Of a stretch of 64,000 nt of DNA, positions 1 to 11,810 are shown in pieces. Within the stretch, counting starts at the first letter, position 1. The number at the start of each line of letters is the position of its first letter. Source of the DNA: Chytridium lagenaria (lineage: Eukaryota; Chytridiomycota; Chytridiomycetes; Chytridiales; Chytridiaceae); contig JAHLKC010000115.1 in NCBI GenBank assembly GCA_025449115.1, forward strand, positions 1 through 64,000. Reading direction: 5' to 3'. Under the pieces are notes generated by a model that was not told the origin of the DNA, did no database searches, and saw only the letters and a list, made by a program, of their open reading frames with translations. A program made the translations under genes and the position numbers.

Positions 1-1306
1 GCAGAACAACTATCAGAGATGTTAGAGTTCCTAGCAGAAGCCAGCATCACATTACATTTCAAATTCGCACCCGAGAAGACTGAAGTCATCCCACCTGAGG
101 AAGCCACAAATGACGAAAAAGACCTACTTACCCTATACGACCAGGCTGTCACCTTCGCGGAGGCTTTCAAATACCTAGGCTTCATCTTCACATCAGACGG
201 ATTTGACATGGTTGCTCAAACACAACTCAGGCTCACTAAAGCTCACATCAAACTAGCCGAACTTCGTCGTTTGGGGTTCAATGGGAAGGGCTTCTCCGGT
301 AAAACCGTCATGTGGACCTATAAAGTCTTCATTAGACCAGTGCTCGAGTACGGCTTTCAAATCACCATATACGACAAAACAATCATCAAAAAGCTAGAAA
401 ATTTCCAATATAAAGCACTCTGCACTGGCCTCGGCGTCTCAGGAGGAACCTCTCAGAGGGCGATACGACGACTCGCCAACCTCCCTCTCCTAACCACACG
501 CAACACCATCCTCGCCACCCGCACCCGCGCCAGATGGCGGGATCGTAAAGACGACCTCTCCTACCTCTCCTCCTCCATATTCCCATTAGAAGAAGAAGTC
601 GACCTCACACACCCAATTGAAGACACAACACTTTGGACCAAAATGAGAACTCGACTTGAAACCCACCCTCTCACATACGGCCCTGGGAAAAAGCTCTCAC
701 ACTACAAATACGGCCCATCAACAACGCACCACCAATCCTCAGCCTGGCGGAAGACTTCAGATTACAGGCAGCCTCTCGCGATCACAAGCAACTCAACCAA
801 CAGTTAGCACTTGCATTTACCCTTCGCGATCGTCCCTCCGCCATCCTCACCGCTCGACTACCTATCGTCACTAGAATCACACGCCGCCGTATACTACTAT
901 GGAGACTGGGGAACCTCCCCGGCCACCCATACCGTGAATGCCGTCGATGCCTCACCACCATCGGCATATCCCAAGAAGTCAACCGTGCTCACGCCAACGA
1001 ATGCTCTGGGGCATACCTCTGGATTCCGGAAGTGGTTGCCGGCGCCAACCTGCAGGATGGGAACCACACCCACACGTTGGAATAGTAGACATTGACCACC
1101 TCCTCGACATCCTTGACGCTATACAAATCTACCCACCGAAACCATTGGAACAATCACCAGAAGCCATGGAATCCTGGACCACCAAATGCCACGCCATCGA
1201 TCAACAAGCATCCCCCCTTTGGAAAGACGCAACAAAGGCAATGAACGATGTAGTCGGGAAACTTTTCGGGTGGAAGAAATCTGGGGAAGCGGATGAAAAC
1301 ATATAA
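1..1306 (+). pseudogene. LINE ORF2 C-terminal part: reverse transcriptase end plus CCHC zinc knuckle, frameshifted
   Basis: The reading frame is open from base 1 to 807 and shows the late RT landmarks YLGFIFTSDG and RPVLEYG, typical of LINE palm/thumb regions. The coding signal then moves to frame 3 at about 680-700. That frame carries a zinc knuckle: C-x2-C at 939-950, His at 990-992 and Cys at 1002-1004, of the kind found at the C terminus of many LINE ORF2 proteins, preceded by LLWRLGNLPG. Frame 3 meets TAG at 1083-1085, while frame 2 carries a plausible tail to a stop at 1306. The protein is therefore split over three frames by at least two indels. Either this copy is dead or the consensus has indel errors. 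The endonuclease and RT catalytic core would lie upstream of the window. Confidence 0.8.
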
Positions 1307-1732
1307 GCCGCCCCTGAAGGTCCCCATTCTCCTAATGTTTCTCTCTTCTTCCCTCTCTCACTCTTTTTCCTCTTTTCTTTCTTCCATATTTTTGTTTTTA
1401 TTATTATCGGACTCCTCTCCCATGGGCTCATGTTGCACCTAGTTATGGTTTCAGAGATTATTACTTGTGTCGTCGGGTTTCCCGTTCATACCCCTATTTC
1501 GCAACGCTGGAACCACTTCCGATAATGTATCTCCTACCCCTCTAATCAAGGCCATCATCCCTCCCTCACCCATACGCATTTACCTCTCACCCCTACACTG
1601 ACTTTCAGAGTACCGGTTAAACTAGTGCCCTGCCTGTAATGGGCCATACGGGACGGTCTTTGTTTTGGTTTTTCTTAATCTTATTACCTGTAATAATTTT
1701 CTGTTTACCCCCAAAATAAACACTATAACAAC

Positions 1733-1758
1733 AAAAAAAAAAAAAAAAAAAAAAAAAA
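1733..1758 (+). other. LINE poly(A) tail
   Basis: Twenty-six uninterrupted A residues end the element. Sequence composition changes to AT-rich DNA immediately after it. Confidence 0.8.
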
Positions 1759-1977
1759 GTGATAAATATTACCAATTCCTTCTCCAATAATTCCTTATTT
1801 ATTTTGTATTACATCATATTCAATCATGTGACTCGATTAGGAAATATTATTATTTATATTTGTTTTGTAATACATCAAATATTATTATTTGATTATTTTC
1901 GAATTTTTTTATTACATTTTTTTTTTTCACATAAGCAGGCCCTGTTTCCCCCCTTTTTTTTGCCAAATTTCAATCCG

Positions 1978-2650
1978 ACGGCATAGAGGGTTCGACCCCC
2001 TCATGCCGTGATCCTCCTTCTACCCTCCCCCACCGACGCTGCCCCCCTAACCCCCGACCAATCCTCACCATCACCATCAATCATCCTCTCAACCACCCCA
2101 CTCCTCCATCCTCCATCCACCACCATTACCAACCATCCCCACCACCATCCCCCCCGACCACTCCCCACCAGCAACTGATCACCAGCAACAGCCACCACAA
2201 CCAACACCACCAACCCCCGACCCCTCCATTTTCACCACCCCCTTCCATAAACATACTGCATGAGGGGTTCGAACCCTCTCAGCAGTTCTTCTTTTCCTCC
2301 CCCCCCCGACTACTACCACCACCGACCACCACCAACCGCCGCACCACTCACCGACCCCCCGACACCACCACCTACACCACCACCTAACACCACTCACCAA
2401 CCCCCCTATCCCACCCTCTCCAACTGCATGAGGGGTTCGAACCCTCTCTGCAGTTCTTCTCTCTCCATCCCTCGACCACTCCCCATCAACCACCACCACC
2501 GACCACCCCCAACCGCCACACCATTCACCGACCCCCCGACACCACCACCTACACCACCATCCACCACTCACCAACCACTGGCTCCTCCACTTTCCACTCC
2601 AACTCTATTCCATCCTACTGCATGAGGGGTTCGAACCCTCTCTGCAGTCT
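1978..2650. repeat. Array of tRNA-minihelix-like hairpins separated by ACC-rich spacers
   Basis: Four hairpins (1978-2009, 2255-2286, 2422-2455, 2617-2648) share the core GAGGGGTTCGAACCCTC or a close variant. This is identical in form to a tRNA T-arm and contains a perfect B-box (GGTTCGA). Each core is enclosed by a further stem of 5-7 bp. In the first copy, ACGGCAT pairs with ATGCCGT, then 5 bp of T-stem and a 7-nt loop TTCGACC, with one bulged base where the rest of a tRNA would be inserted. The core is palindromic, so both strands read alike. Spacers of roughly 135-245 bp are rich in ACC/CCACC, and the last two resemble each other, giving tandem units of about 165-195 bp. Long ORFs across the spacers are low-complexity artefacts. 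Confidence 0.75.
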
Positions 2651-2760
2651 TTGTTTTTTTTTTATTTTTCTCCGTTCAGTGGTGTTTTAACATTTTTGTT
2701 CTTAGTTTTTTTTTTTTGGTTCTTATAGTGACATTTGTCGCTTTAAGAATCAATTAAAAA

Positions 2761-2798
2761 AACGACGATTTTGAGACCGCGGTCTCAGAATCGTTGTT
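2761..2798. repeat. 19-bp loopless inverted repeat
   Basis: The two 19-nt arms pair along their full length around a central GCGC. The two non-Watson-Crick positions (2764/2795 and 2771/2788) are G-T, so an RNA copy would pair completely. It lies just after the minihelix array. Function unknown. Confidence 0.7.
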
Positions 2799-2840
2799 TT
2801 TATAATTGTTTTCTAGAGCGACGTGTCGCTAACTATTTAT

Positions 2841-2869
2841 ACTGGAGGGGTTCGAGCCCCCTCCTTTGT
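2841..2869. repeat. Fifth T-arm-like hairpin
   Basis: GGAGGGG (2844-2850) pairs with CCCCTCC (2858-2864) around the 7-nt loop TTCGAGC, again the tRNA T-loop/B-box form. It is preceded by a separate short hairpin AGCGAC/GTCGCT at about 2817-2830. Confidence 0.65.
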
Positions 2870-3017
2870 ATTACGTTACTCATTGTGTTACGTTTTTTAT
2901 TTATTTATTTATTTATTTATTCTTTTTATTTACTTATTTATATATTTATTTTTTATATTTATTTACTTAATGTTTATTTAAATACTTATCATTTATTTAT
3001 GTTTTATGTACTTACTT

Positions 3018-3100
3018 AAGCGCGTGAAGGCACGCGTGAGGGCGATGCTTGCGCGTGAGGGCGATGCTTGCGCGTGAGCTTGATGTCCGCGCGCCTTCAC
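3018..3100. repeat. GC-rich direct repeats flanked by an inverted repeat
   Basis: In AT-rich surroundings, a 19-20 bp unit (GCGCGTGAGGGCGATGCTT) occurs twice (3031-3069) plus a diverged third copy (3070-3088). The block is bracketed by GCGTGAAGGC near 3022 and its inverted counterpart GCGCGCCTTCAC at 3089-3100. Confidence 0.7.
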
Positions 3101-3378
3101 ATTATTTTATTTTCTTAATATCCGTATTAATCATTTCTTTTATATTTTTATATCCTACATTATTTGTATATTTCATTTTCTTAACTATTCTCCATATTCG
3201 CGTAATCATTTATTTGTATATATATTAATTGTATGTATATTAATTTTAAAATAAAAATACGTTCACTTTTTTATAATTCCTTTGTCCGTTGTTACGTCGG
3301 TTTCAACTTTTCATGTTAACTTCTTTCATTCTTTATACGCTCGTCAATTTCGTTGTGGTTTATATATAAAAATATTAC

Positions 3379-5830
3379 CTAACCTTCTAACCCACAGGCC
3401 CTTATAACGATCCAAATTCGCTTGAGACCATCAAGTCTCGCAGGATAATAGACATAGTCCTTAGTGCCATTGATAATATCTTTCAATGGTTCTGGTGTCA
3501 TTCTGACGAAGACATCGGATCGTTTGCTATACTGCAAACTTTGACTCAGATTCTCTCGTGAGGGAATATGACTATCCACCACGTTCACCCACACTTGAGA
3601 AGGCGCCGCGTCAGCAAGGCCAACACCAACACGTTCAGGAGAGGGAGGGCGGGAGAAGACAATTTTGGAATTCCTCAAGGGAAATTCCTCTAAAGCACTT
3701 GTAGGAACGTAAGTCCACAAGTGACGATCGGTGATAGTAAAAAAACACCGTATATCTTCAGGAACTAAGGTGTCCTGTAATTGCATTACATTGTGTACAA
3801 CATAATTATAACCAACTTCTGGTGTAGAAGGGTTGGTCGATAAAGCTTCACTAACAGTGAATACATAACGTAATTTATTTACGGGATACTTTTCAAAGAC
3901 CCAGATGCGGTCGACGCTGTCCGGCAGCGTAAACGGCAAGTGAATAGTTGAGGTATGTTGCAGCAGAACATCCATCACAGTAGATGGTGATAAAGGAACG
4001 AGAACATCCTCTGACAGGGAACTCGACTCAGCAAGTAGTGAAATGACCTCCTTCTCAGAAGTTTGTTCTGCTTGGATAAGAACCTTGTTCTTAGAACGAG
4101 AGTCTTTACCTACGTAGACTTTGGTCATCCCCTCAGGGATGGTGACAACTGTATCATCGGAGGATGTTTCCACATCTGCGGCAGGTTTAAAGATGCGAGA
4201 CAACGCGTCGGCAACAGCCTGACTCTTGCCAGGTGTATGGACCAACTCAATCTCGTGGTCTTGAAGGGCATAAGCCCAGCGGGCGAAACGACCACGCAAG
4301 TCTCCCTTGGAGAACAGGGGTATCAAGGCAGAATGATCTGTCTCAATACGATATGGCTTATGCCATGTGTAAGGCTCAAACAAGTTGGCAGCCCAGACGA
4401 CGGCTAAGCCCTCGCGATCAGTATTGGAATAATTCTGCTCAGCTTTGTTAAGCGTACGAGAAGCAAAGGCGACAGGGAACAACTCTCCGCCGCGCTTCAC
4501 GAATAGGGCAGCGCCTATACCATACTTAGATGCATCGCAAGAGATGATAAAGTCATCACCAGGTAACGGGTTCGTTAACTGAGTCTCAGCTTTTAAAATA
4601 GCTATAAGCCGACGGAAAGAAGACTCACAAGAGTCTGTCCAGACAAAAGGAGTATCCTTTTGCATTAGCGTCGTCAAGGGATGGGCAATATCCGAGAAGC
4701 TAGGTACAAAACGACGGAAGTAGTTTGTGAATCCAAGGAATCGTTGGATATCAAGCAACGACTTAGGAGTAGGCCAGTCGTCGAGCTTCTTCAACTTCTC
4801 AGGATCAGGCTTAATGCCGTCCTTAGAAACAACGTGTCCTAAGAAGGGGAGGACGTTAAAGAAGAACTGGCACTTCTTAGGCTTGAGCTTCAAATTATGT
4901 TCAAGCAAGCGATCAATAACAAGTTGAAGGCTTTCAAGATGTGAATCGACATCTTTTGAGAATATGATTATATCGTCAATATAGACCATACAATGAATCC
5001 ACTTCAAGCCGGCTAAGACTGTGTCCATACTACGTTGGAAAGTAGGGGGACTGTTTGTTAAACCAAAAGGCATAACATCATATTCATAAAGGCCATCAGG
5101 AGTCACGAAAGCTGTCTTATGACGGTCTTCAGGCTTCATAGGGATCTGCCAGAAACCCGAGAGCAAGTCTAGAGATGAGAACATGGTGCTCCCAGCGAGA
5201 CGATCGAACATCTCGTCAATTCGAGGCAGAGGATACTTATCCTTAACTGTCACGTTATTCAGCCGACGGAAATCGGTACAGAAGCGCATAGTGCCATCTT
5301 TCTTCTTAGCCAAACACACAGGTGAGGCAAAGGGGGAACAGGACTCGCGGATTACTCCAGTTTTCAACATCTCAGCGACGTGATCGCGGATAATCTTGGC
5401 ACGCTCCAGACCAACAGGGTATGGTGGAGCATTAGGTGGCCGTGAAAACGGCATAAGATCCACAGTATGAACACCAGGGGACTTGTTTCCCGTGACAACA
5501 TATTCACGAAATACATCAGCATTATGTCCTCTCACAAGAAACTGCTTTAAACGTTCAACCGTGTCTTTATCAGCAATATGAGCATAATCGAACTTTGTAA
5601 GAAGTTCTTCATCAGTAATAGGAGTCATGTTCTTAAGGTAGTCCATGCGGTCTTCACTGGTGTAATCGTTTGGTTGAAAACGAATTTCAGCTTCATTATT
5701 AATGATAGATTCTTCTAGTAATTGCATGTCATTACCAGATAGTAGCTGTTCAGGCGGGACCATCAGCACTAGGGAAGTTATCACCAGAAGTGTAGCCTTC
5801 ATCCTCGGTCAAGTTGACCATGGCATAACA
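3379..5830 (-). pseudogene. Ty3/gypsy-type reverse transcriptase-RNase H with an uncharacterised C-terminal extension
   Basis: An 807-codon frame begins at 5802, but coding-like sequence enters from another frame just upstream, so 5802 is probably an internal Met. RT motifs are in order: KKKDGTMRFCTDFRRLN, FSSLDLLSGFWQIPM, FVTPDGLYEYDVMPFGL and the catalytic VYIDDIIIFSKD near 4975. Then come FLGHVVSKDGI and RNase H with ISCDASKYGIGAALF, NYSNTDREGLAVVWA, ETDHSAL and DALSR. After DALSR some 270 residues follow that contain no zinc HHCC and no DDE integrase core. In Ty3/gypsy elements an integrase is expected here. The extension shows no motif I recognise. Either the integrase was lost or replaced, or the element uses one in trans. 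Confidence 0.85.
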
Positions 5831-8800
5831 TCAGGAACATCCATCATGGGGTCCCGGCTATCATCGTCGTCAGGTGTATTGACTAGATTAATAGCCTTCT
5901 CAACCACATTTCGTGGCTTTTTAAATACGCGTTTTCGAGGAGTCTTTGAAGACTTCCTTTGAGTACTTGGTATCTCACCAGCAGCTATGTTGCAGAAGTG
6001 CACGTGAACCTCTTCCAAGGTTTTGAGATGCGGGTTAGCGATCATCTCCGTGACGAAGAACAAAGTCAAGTTCACGTCATCGTGGAAAGCTTCAGTCAAA
6101 GGAGCTATGAAATCCACGTAGTCCCATGGGAGTCGTCAAAAGAAGCCACAGGAGTGCCTTTCTTAAGCCATTACCATGAGGCCCGTGATGGGCTATGTTG
6201 AGAGGGAATGGTTTCATATCCACCTTCTTGCGTTTGAATCCAGGGGAATCGTCGGCGAGGTACTTCATACCATTCTCAAAGAGAGAGTCATGAGAGTAGA
6301 CAGTACGTTCAGACGCGACGTCAATATTGTCCATTAACGGTTCAGCAATGTAATACTTCTGAGAATATCCGGTAGACGGTCCATGGTACACATAATGGTT
6401 GAACGCATATGTGGGTCTAAATACACGTCTTCCGCAGCCACGCAGCGGACATACGGTGTTTCACTCCTGTAAGTTGGACCGGCCTCTGTAACCTTTAAAG
6501 GGGTCTCGTAAGCTTTAACGCCTAAGTCTGGATGACTGTAGTAGTATCGCAGAGTGTTTCTACTTGAAAGTAAGTCCATGTAGAATCCTAAGATCACCGG
6601 AGTTCCCAAGATGATGGGCTTTGGGCAGTCTTTAACAACGAAGAAGTCAAACCACTTCTTTACGTTGGGTGTAGAAGACCCTGGGGATACGCTTAGCGTA
6701 CACTTACCAAGGATAGGTTGTCGTCCACCTACACCAGTGGAGAAACGTCCAGGCTTGAAAGGGGAGAAGTACACGGCACGACCTTGCCGGATTAGGTCGT
6801 AGAGTAACGACATTTTGATGACATTGCAGTTTGCGCCTCCGTCAAGGAGGGCATCAGCAATGTACACGCCAGATATACGGGAGCATATCTGCATTACGTG
6901 TGGATCCTCAAATTCTATGAGTTTTTGAGGTATAGGATCAATGATGACATCGTCCGTTTGGATATCCATAGAACACATTCCACGGGATCTATAGTATGAC
7001 TCTAAGTCGTCATCAGAAGTATACTCATTAATGAGTATCTGAGGTTCGGTAGTAATTACTTCAGTGGCCGTTATAGGCTCCCTTCCACGGATCTCTGCTT
7101 CAGGGCTACTAAAGTCGGAGAAGCATGCTTGAGACGCACACTCAGAGCTATCAGTTGACGCCTCAGAGTGAGACGATGGGGACATGACAGAGCATGTTTC
7201 TGCCAATGAAGGAGAATGGGAGGCCTTTGAAGTAACGAAAACTTCTTTATCCACCAAAGGTTGAACCTTATCGAGCGTGGTACCCATACTGGAGTGTGTA
7301 TTAATACCACTACTCACCCTATTATGAGGTGGAGTGTTATCAACAGGAGGTGTTTCCTGGGACACAGAAGGAGGACTTCTGTTAAATCGACTTTTTGTTG
7401 GGGTCGATTGAGATCGTCGCTCGTAATATCTGCGAATTGATCTTGGCGCTTTGGAAGACATTTCAAAGCCTTTCTCGACTGCAAGCCGTTCTACCCTCTC
7501 TTTGAGAAGAGCGTCACGCTGTTTAATACTAGCGACGTCATCTAAGTATTGACGTAAACGTTCACGTCGCGTACTATTGCCTGAGGGTGTTCGAGCGTGG
7601 GATGGGAAGTCGACGCATGTAGACATAATCTCGAAGGCATTATTCCTCATCTGCGCAGTAACTGTGACTGGGACATGGTTAGCGCGACGAACGCGTGCAG
7701 GAGATGAGGTAGTTAAGACTTTCATCAGAGGTATTATCACGCTTGAGTTGATGATGGGTCTATGGCGATAAGTCATAAACGGAGCTTTGGTATTGACGAG
7801 AGGGACAACTTCATCAACAGGAGTAACCTCGTCCAGATATTCAGCATCAGGAGAGCCATCCACGCACCAAGCAAAGCATGAGTCGTCTTCATCCTCGCGG
7901 AAGTTACGGAACTGACCCATGTCGGAACGTATAGCAAGCGGTTGCTTTATACATAGGCGACGAAGGTCGCGGACGTGGTTATCAGGGAGGCATGGTCGCG
8001 TAATAATGATGGCGGCCATATAATGGCGCCGTAAGTACTCAAGGAACTCATCAAGTTGGTCATCGAACTCAGAAACATATATGAGTTTGTCCACGAATTC
8101 TACAGGAATAGAATTTATCGGAACGTTGTTATGAAGTATCTTATCATAATCAAACTGAATAACTTCATCGTCGAAAGAAAACATAGTATTTCCTTCTCGC
8201 CAGATAACGGGCGGAGTCTTCTTTATTTCGGGATAAAAATATTGAGATGTAGTGAATAATAAATGAGAAGGCACTACGTATGTGTCCTCTCTCCTAGACA
8301 CAGAAGGAGAGGGTGAAGCAGAATCAACAGGAATGAAATCTATGTTAGCGGCATCAACGGCGGTGGCTAACGAAGTGGAATCTTCCACTTTTCTAATACT
8401 TGAGTTAGTGTTATTTGTAACGATAGAGTTCTTACCACTAAACATAGTGTAAGCTTGACGGTGGTTAGGACACGCGTTAAGAGGATGATCGCCGTGGAGA
8501 GGACAAACAAACATATCCTCTGATTGATTCTCGGCCAGCTGCAGAGAGTGACGCGTACCAGCAGGACCAGAAGGAGCTTCAATACGCGACGAAGTGGTGG
8601 CGCCGGCCTGAGAAGGCGTCGTGGGAAGGCGTTCCGTAGAAGAAGCACGATCACGCGGAGCTGGAGTCCATCCACGTTGAAAATTACCAGCAGGTCGCGT
8701 CGAGAAATTCCCATTGGGCATACGAATACGGTCACGATAAGTAGACGGGACGCGATCCATGAATGGGGCAGGACGACGAATAAACTCATTCATCGTATCT

Positions 8801-9708
8801 TCCAACGCGAAGACTTCAGCGTCGGAGGGAGGTAAGTATCCAGCGTCGGCAGCTGCATAGTCAATTGCAGCACGATCACGTATGCTTTTCGCGACGCGTG
8901 GGATGGTTGATGGCGAATCCTGAATAAACTCAAGCTGGTGAGCCGATTCGTCAAAGAGATAGGCCACCAGGGGACGACGAGGTGGTCGTTCTGAAGGGGT
9001 ACCGCGACGAGCAACGACCTCTACGTCACCCAAACGAGCCGTAAGAGCCTGGAGTTCTCGTTCAAGACGATCAGTATTGACTGTGCCAGGATTTGTCTTG
9101 GTGCTCATAACAGAGAGGACTGTCGTGAAATCGACGGTTAGGTCGTCGTAGGCTTTGCCGTCATATAGCTCGCGTTTGGCTATGGAGGACCAAGTATGAT
9201 CTTCACAATTGATGACGAACCGTTGACGAAGGGTCTGCTGATTGACGCGGGATGACGCTGGGAGTACGCAGTTCATGAAGTTCATACGAGCCCATGCGTC
9301 AGTTGGGGAGTGTGAGTCCTGGAATGTCCACTTAAAAGACTCCACGGCGGCTCGAACCTTAGCGTCGTCAAGTTGCTGAGCAAAGCATGAACGAAAAGCA
9401 ATGCTAAAACCCTCCCACGTAGTCGTAGGCTCGAGAATGCCAATATACTTGGCTGCATCGCCGACAAACATGACATCAGCAGCGCAGGTATAACGGTACG
9501 CCTCATCCATGTCCAAGAAGGCAGGACGAGAACTAGAAGTTGACGAAGGTGTCGGTAGGCCACTCTCAAGATACTTGCGGTAGGTGGCGAGAAAGTTCAG
9601 TGCTTCATAGGGATCCTTAGAGACCCCTTTGAAGGTGAGCTTCTCGCATTTCTTTGCAATGCGTTTGCGAAGAGATTCATCGACCAAATTGAAGGTCGAG
9701 GAACTCAT
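5809..9708 (-). pseudogene. Retroelement gag-like protein and aspartic protease, shifted near its C terminus
   Basis: The main frame (9708-6334, 1124 codons) starts MSSSTFNLVDESLRKRIAKK. It has a gag-like N-terminal half, a Cys/His motif CPLHGDHPLNACPNH near residue 400 (an atypical zinc knuckle), a long acidic Ser-rich region and a retropepsin-like motif DGGANCNVI near residue 955 (plus-strand position about 6843), followed by VILGTPVILGFYMDLL. Coding-like sequence then moves to other frames: 6391-6200, a short stretch near 6190-6120, 6117-5809, and a piece ending next to 5802 where RT begins. Gag-protease-RT was therefore probably one polyprotein, now cut by about three or four indels within 600 bp. 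Coding sequence also continues upstream of the 9708 Met. Confidence 0.75.
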
Positions 9709-9799
9709 TGTAGTATGTGGAGGGATAGGTAATCCGAACGGAATAGCCGGCGATGGGCTGAATTAGTGTTAACACAACGTCAGAACGAGTAGTAATAGG

Positions 9800-11530
9800 T
9801 AACTCACCAAGTGGATCTGGTCAAAGGCGGGATTACTCAAGTAATCGTCAGGATCGGTCAATGATTTGAGGACCCGTCGGATAGATGGTGGGAATTTCCA
9901 CTAGGAGGAGCCAGGTGAGGATCCTTGCAAACTAGGAAGGCGTTCCGAATGGTCGTCGTCAGGATGAGGGGTGACGAGAGGTTCTGAAGGCAGGATGGAG
10001 TCGTCACCAACAGTATAAGGTGGTGATGACGACAACGTAAACAAAGTTTGGAGGAATTAGTCCGAAATTGTCACTAGTAATAGTGTGATTAATACCGTCA
10101 TCAGAAATGTTTTCGTACTTCCATTTTTCATTCTCCATTTTCACTAAAGTGTGAAGGGTATCTGGACCACGATCAAGAGAAGAAGAAGCAATCTCGTCGT
10201 TGGATGAACCACCGGGATGTCCTAGGCGAGGCCTCGTAAGGATTGTAGAGGTAAGGTGCCTCTTGGCTCTTTTTTATATAATCGAGAACTCGGAGTTTGG
10301 AGAACTGGACGGGGATGAGATTTCGAGAGGTTCGAGGCCTCTTTTGGAATCTATTAGAGCCATTATTGAGACAGGATCCACTGAGGGACTAGGAGGTATA
10401 TGGACCTCGAGGTAGAGGTGGTTTTCATCCTCCTTTTTTCGTTATTTCCGTTTCATTGGAGAGACTGAAAGATTCGTCCATAATACCAGGATGGGGATGC
10501 TGTGAGGAATCCGTCAGGAAATCATCATCCGTCATGACGTTTTGGGAGCTGGAGGGGAGCGTCGTAGGACTTATCAGGTCTTCAGGATACGATGTTTTAT
10601 TAGAAGGATCCCCTAGCTGAAGAGAATCGCTAGTATTGGAGGTAGGAAAAGGTAATTTCTTCCCTTATTCTTTATCTGTCTTCCTGATCTCTTCACCTCG
10701 GATAAAGGAGCGTCAGGAATGTGAGGGGGAGGAATACGAGGAATCCTTAAGGTGGGGCTTAAACCTTCGGAAGGCCAAAGGATCCGATTGAGATAGTTGG
10801 GGTGATCCTAAAGCATTCATTCGACGAATGATGGCTCCAGGGGGTTCGAATCCCTCATGGAAGTCAGTTGGAAGAGAATCCGAGCTAGAGCCTCGTGAAA
10901 GGGACTCTTTAGCTTCGAAAAAGGTTTCGACGGGAGTTCCAAAAGGAGTGAATATAGTACCGTATACGTCAGGTACCGGATCGGATCACGCCAGAAGCAG
11001 GATAATCCTGATCTGCAACACGAACGAGTGCGACGAGTGGATTCCACACAGGATAATGGGAATAATAATTTCCAAACCATCGGATGGAGTGGAACTCCGA
11101 GGATCAAGTAAGATTATCTCGAACGGACGTTCGGTTGGTATGGGGAGATTATCGATACCGGACGAAGTAGACGTGTGAGGGAAGGCATATTCATAGTAGC
11201 TTCTTTATTCTGAAAGAGAAAGTCTAACAAATACGTGTCAGGAAAAGCTCCTCGAGGGACTTCATACTGGAGAGGTAGAAGTAAAGAGGACTAACAGAAT
11301 CCGAATAGCGGATTTGATGATCGACTAAACTCAAAACGTATTGAATATTGAGGTGATGCTGATATTTTGTTAACTTTAGAGAACGTCGTAGTTACACGCA
11401 GGACCAACGGCCGCCAAGGACAATCCTCGTGAGCCAGCTTCCGATGGGAGACCGGACGAACGAAGAAAAGAGCGAAGAAAGAATTCTCGTTTGAACCAAC
11501 AGGAGGCGACGGGAAATTAGGATCCATTGT
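9800..11530 (-). pseudogene. Degraded Ser/Asp/Pro-rich coding stretch upstream of the gag-like ORF
   Basis: No ORF is long here, yet minus-strand frames give consecutive biased peptides. Examples are SPPYTVGDDSILPSEPLV and HPDDDHSERLPSLQGSS (about 10020-9900), DFLTDSSQHPHPGIMDESF (about 10530-10455), IPPSPSVDPVSIMALIDS (about 10400-10345) and FHEGFEPPGAIIRRMNALG (about 10860-10805). The pieces lie on the strand of the gag-like ORF and lead into it, so this is likely an N-terminal extension of the polyprotein broken by frameshifts and stops. A candidate GT-AG intron of about 50 bp (about 9808-9759) lies just before the 9708 Met, though the frames on either side differ by one. Confidence 0.5.
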
Positions 11531-11810
11531 ATAAAGAATGAAATAAACTTAATCTACTCCAAAAGAGAAGCGACAATTTATTAAACTTAAAATATAAAAT
11601 ATCGAAGAATGGTTCAACGATAAAGTGAGTGAGAGGAATCGCACGAATACAAGAAGTAATGAATAGTTTCCTACGATCGTAAGAAAGGAATCAGAAAGAT
11701 TAAATAAAGAAGTCCCCAGCTAGACTCTTCAATTCTTCTTAGGAATTTTGGCGAGAGGTTCTTCACCGTCGTTGTCCTCAGAGGAATGAGTAACGGCGAC
11801 GTCACTATCA

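Larger units (their letters stand above)
1..1758 (+). mobile_element. 3' end of a LINE (non-LTR) retrotransposon, cut by the window edge
   Basis: The window opens inside a LINE. Visible parts, in order, are the C-terminal part of a reverse transcriptase, a CCHC zinc knuckle, a short C-terminal tail ending at 1306, a pyrimidine-rich 3' untranslated region and a poly(A) tail. The poly(A) tail and the absence of an LTR mark it as a non-LTR element. The 5' end is outside the window, so the target-site duplication cannot be determined. Confidence 0.85.

Noticed and set aside
2179..2625. Long ORFs on both strands across the hairpin array (131 and 121 codons).
   Set aside because: Low-complexity Pro/Thr or Val/Trp/Gly translations of ACC-rich spacers; no codon structure and open on both strands.
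3379..4190. Search for a tyrosine recombinase or HHCC/DDE integrase after RNase H.
   Set aside because: No R...HxxR...Y or integrase pattern could be read; left as an unknown domain.
10828..10860. GGGGGTTCGAATCCCTC, a tRNA T-arm-like sequence that could be the 3' part of a tRNA gene.
   Set aside because: No partner for an acceptor stem occurs 60-90 nt upstream, and the minus strand here encodes a retroelement peptide (FHEGFEPPGAII).
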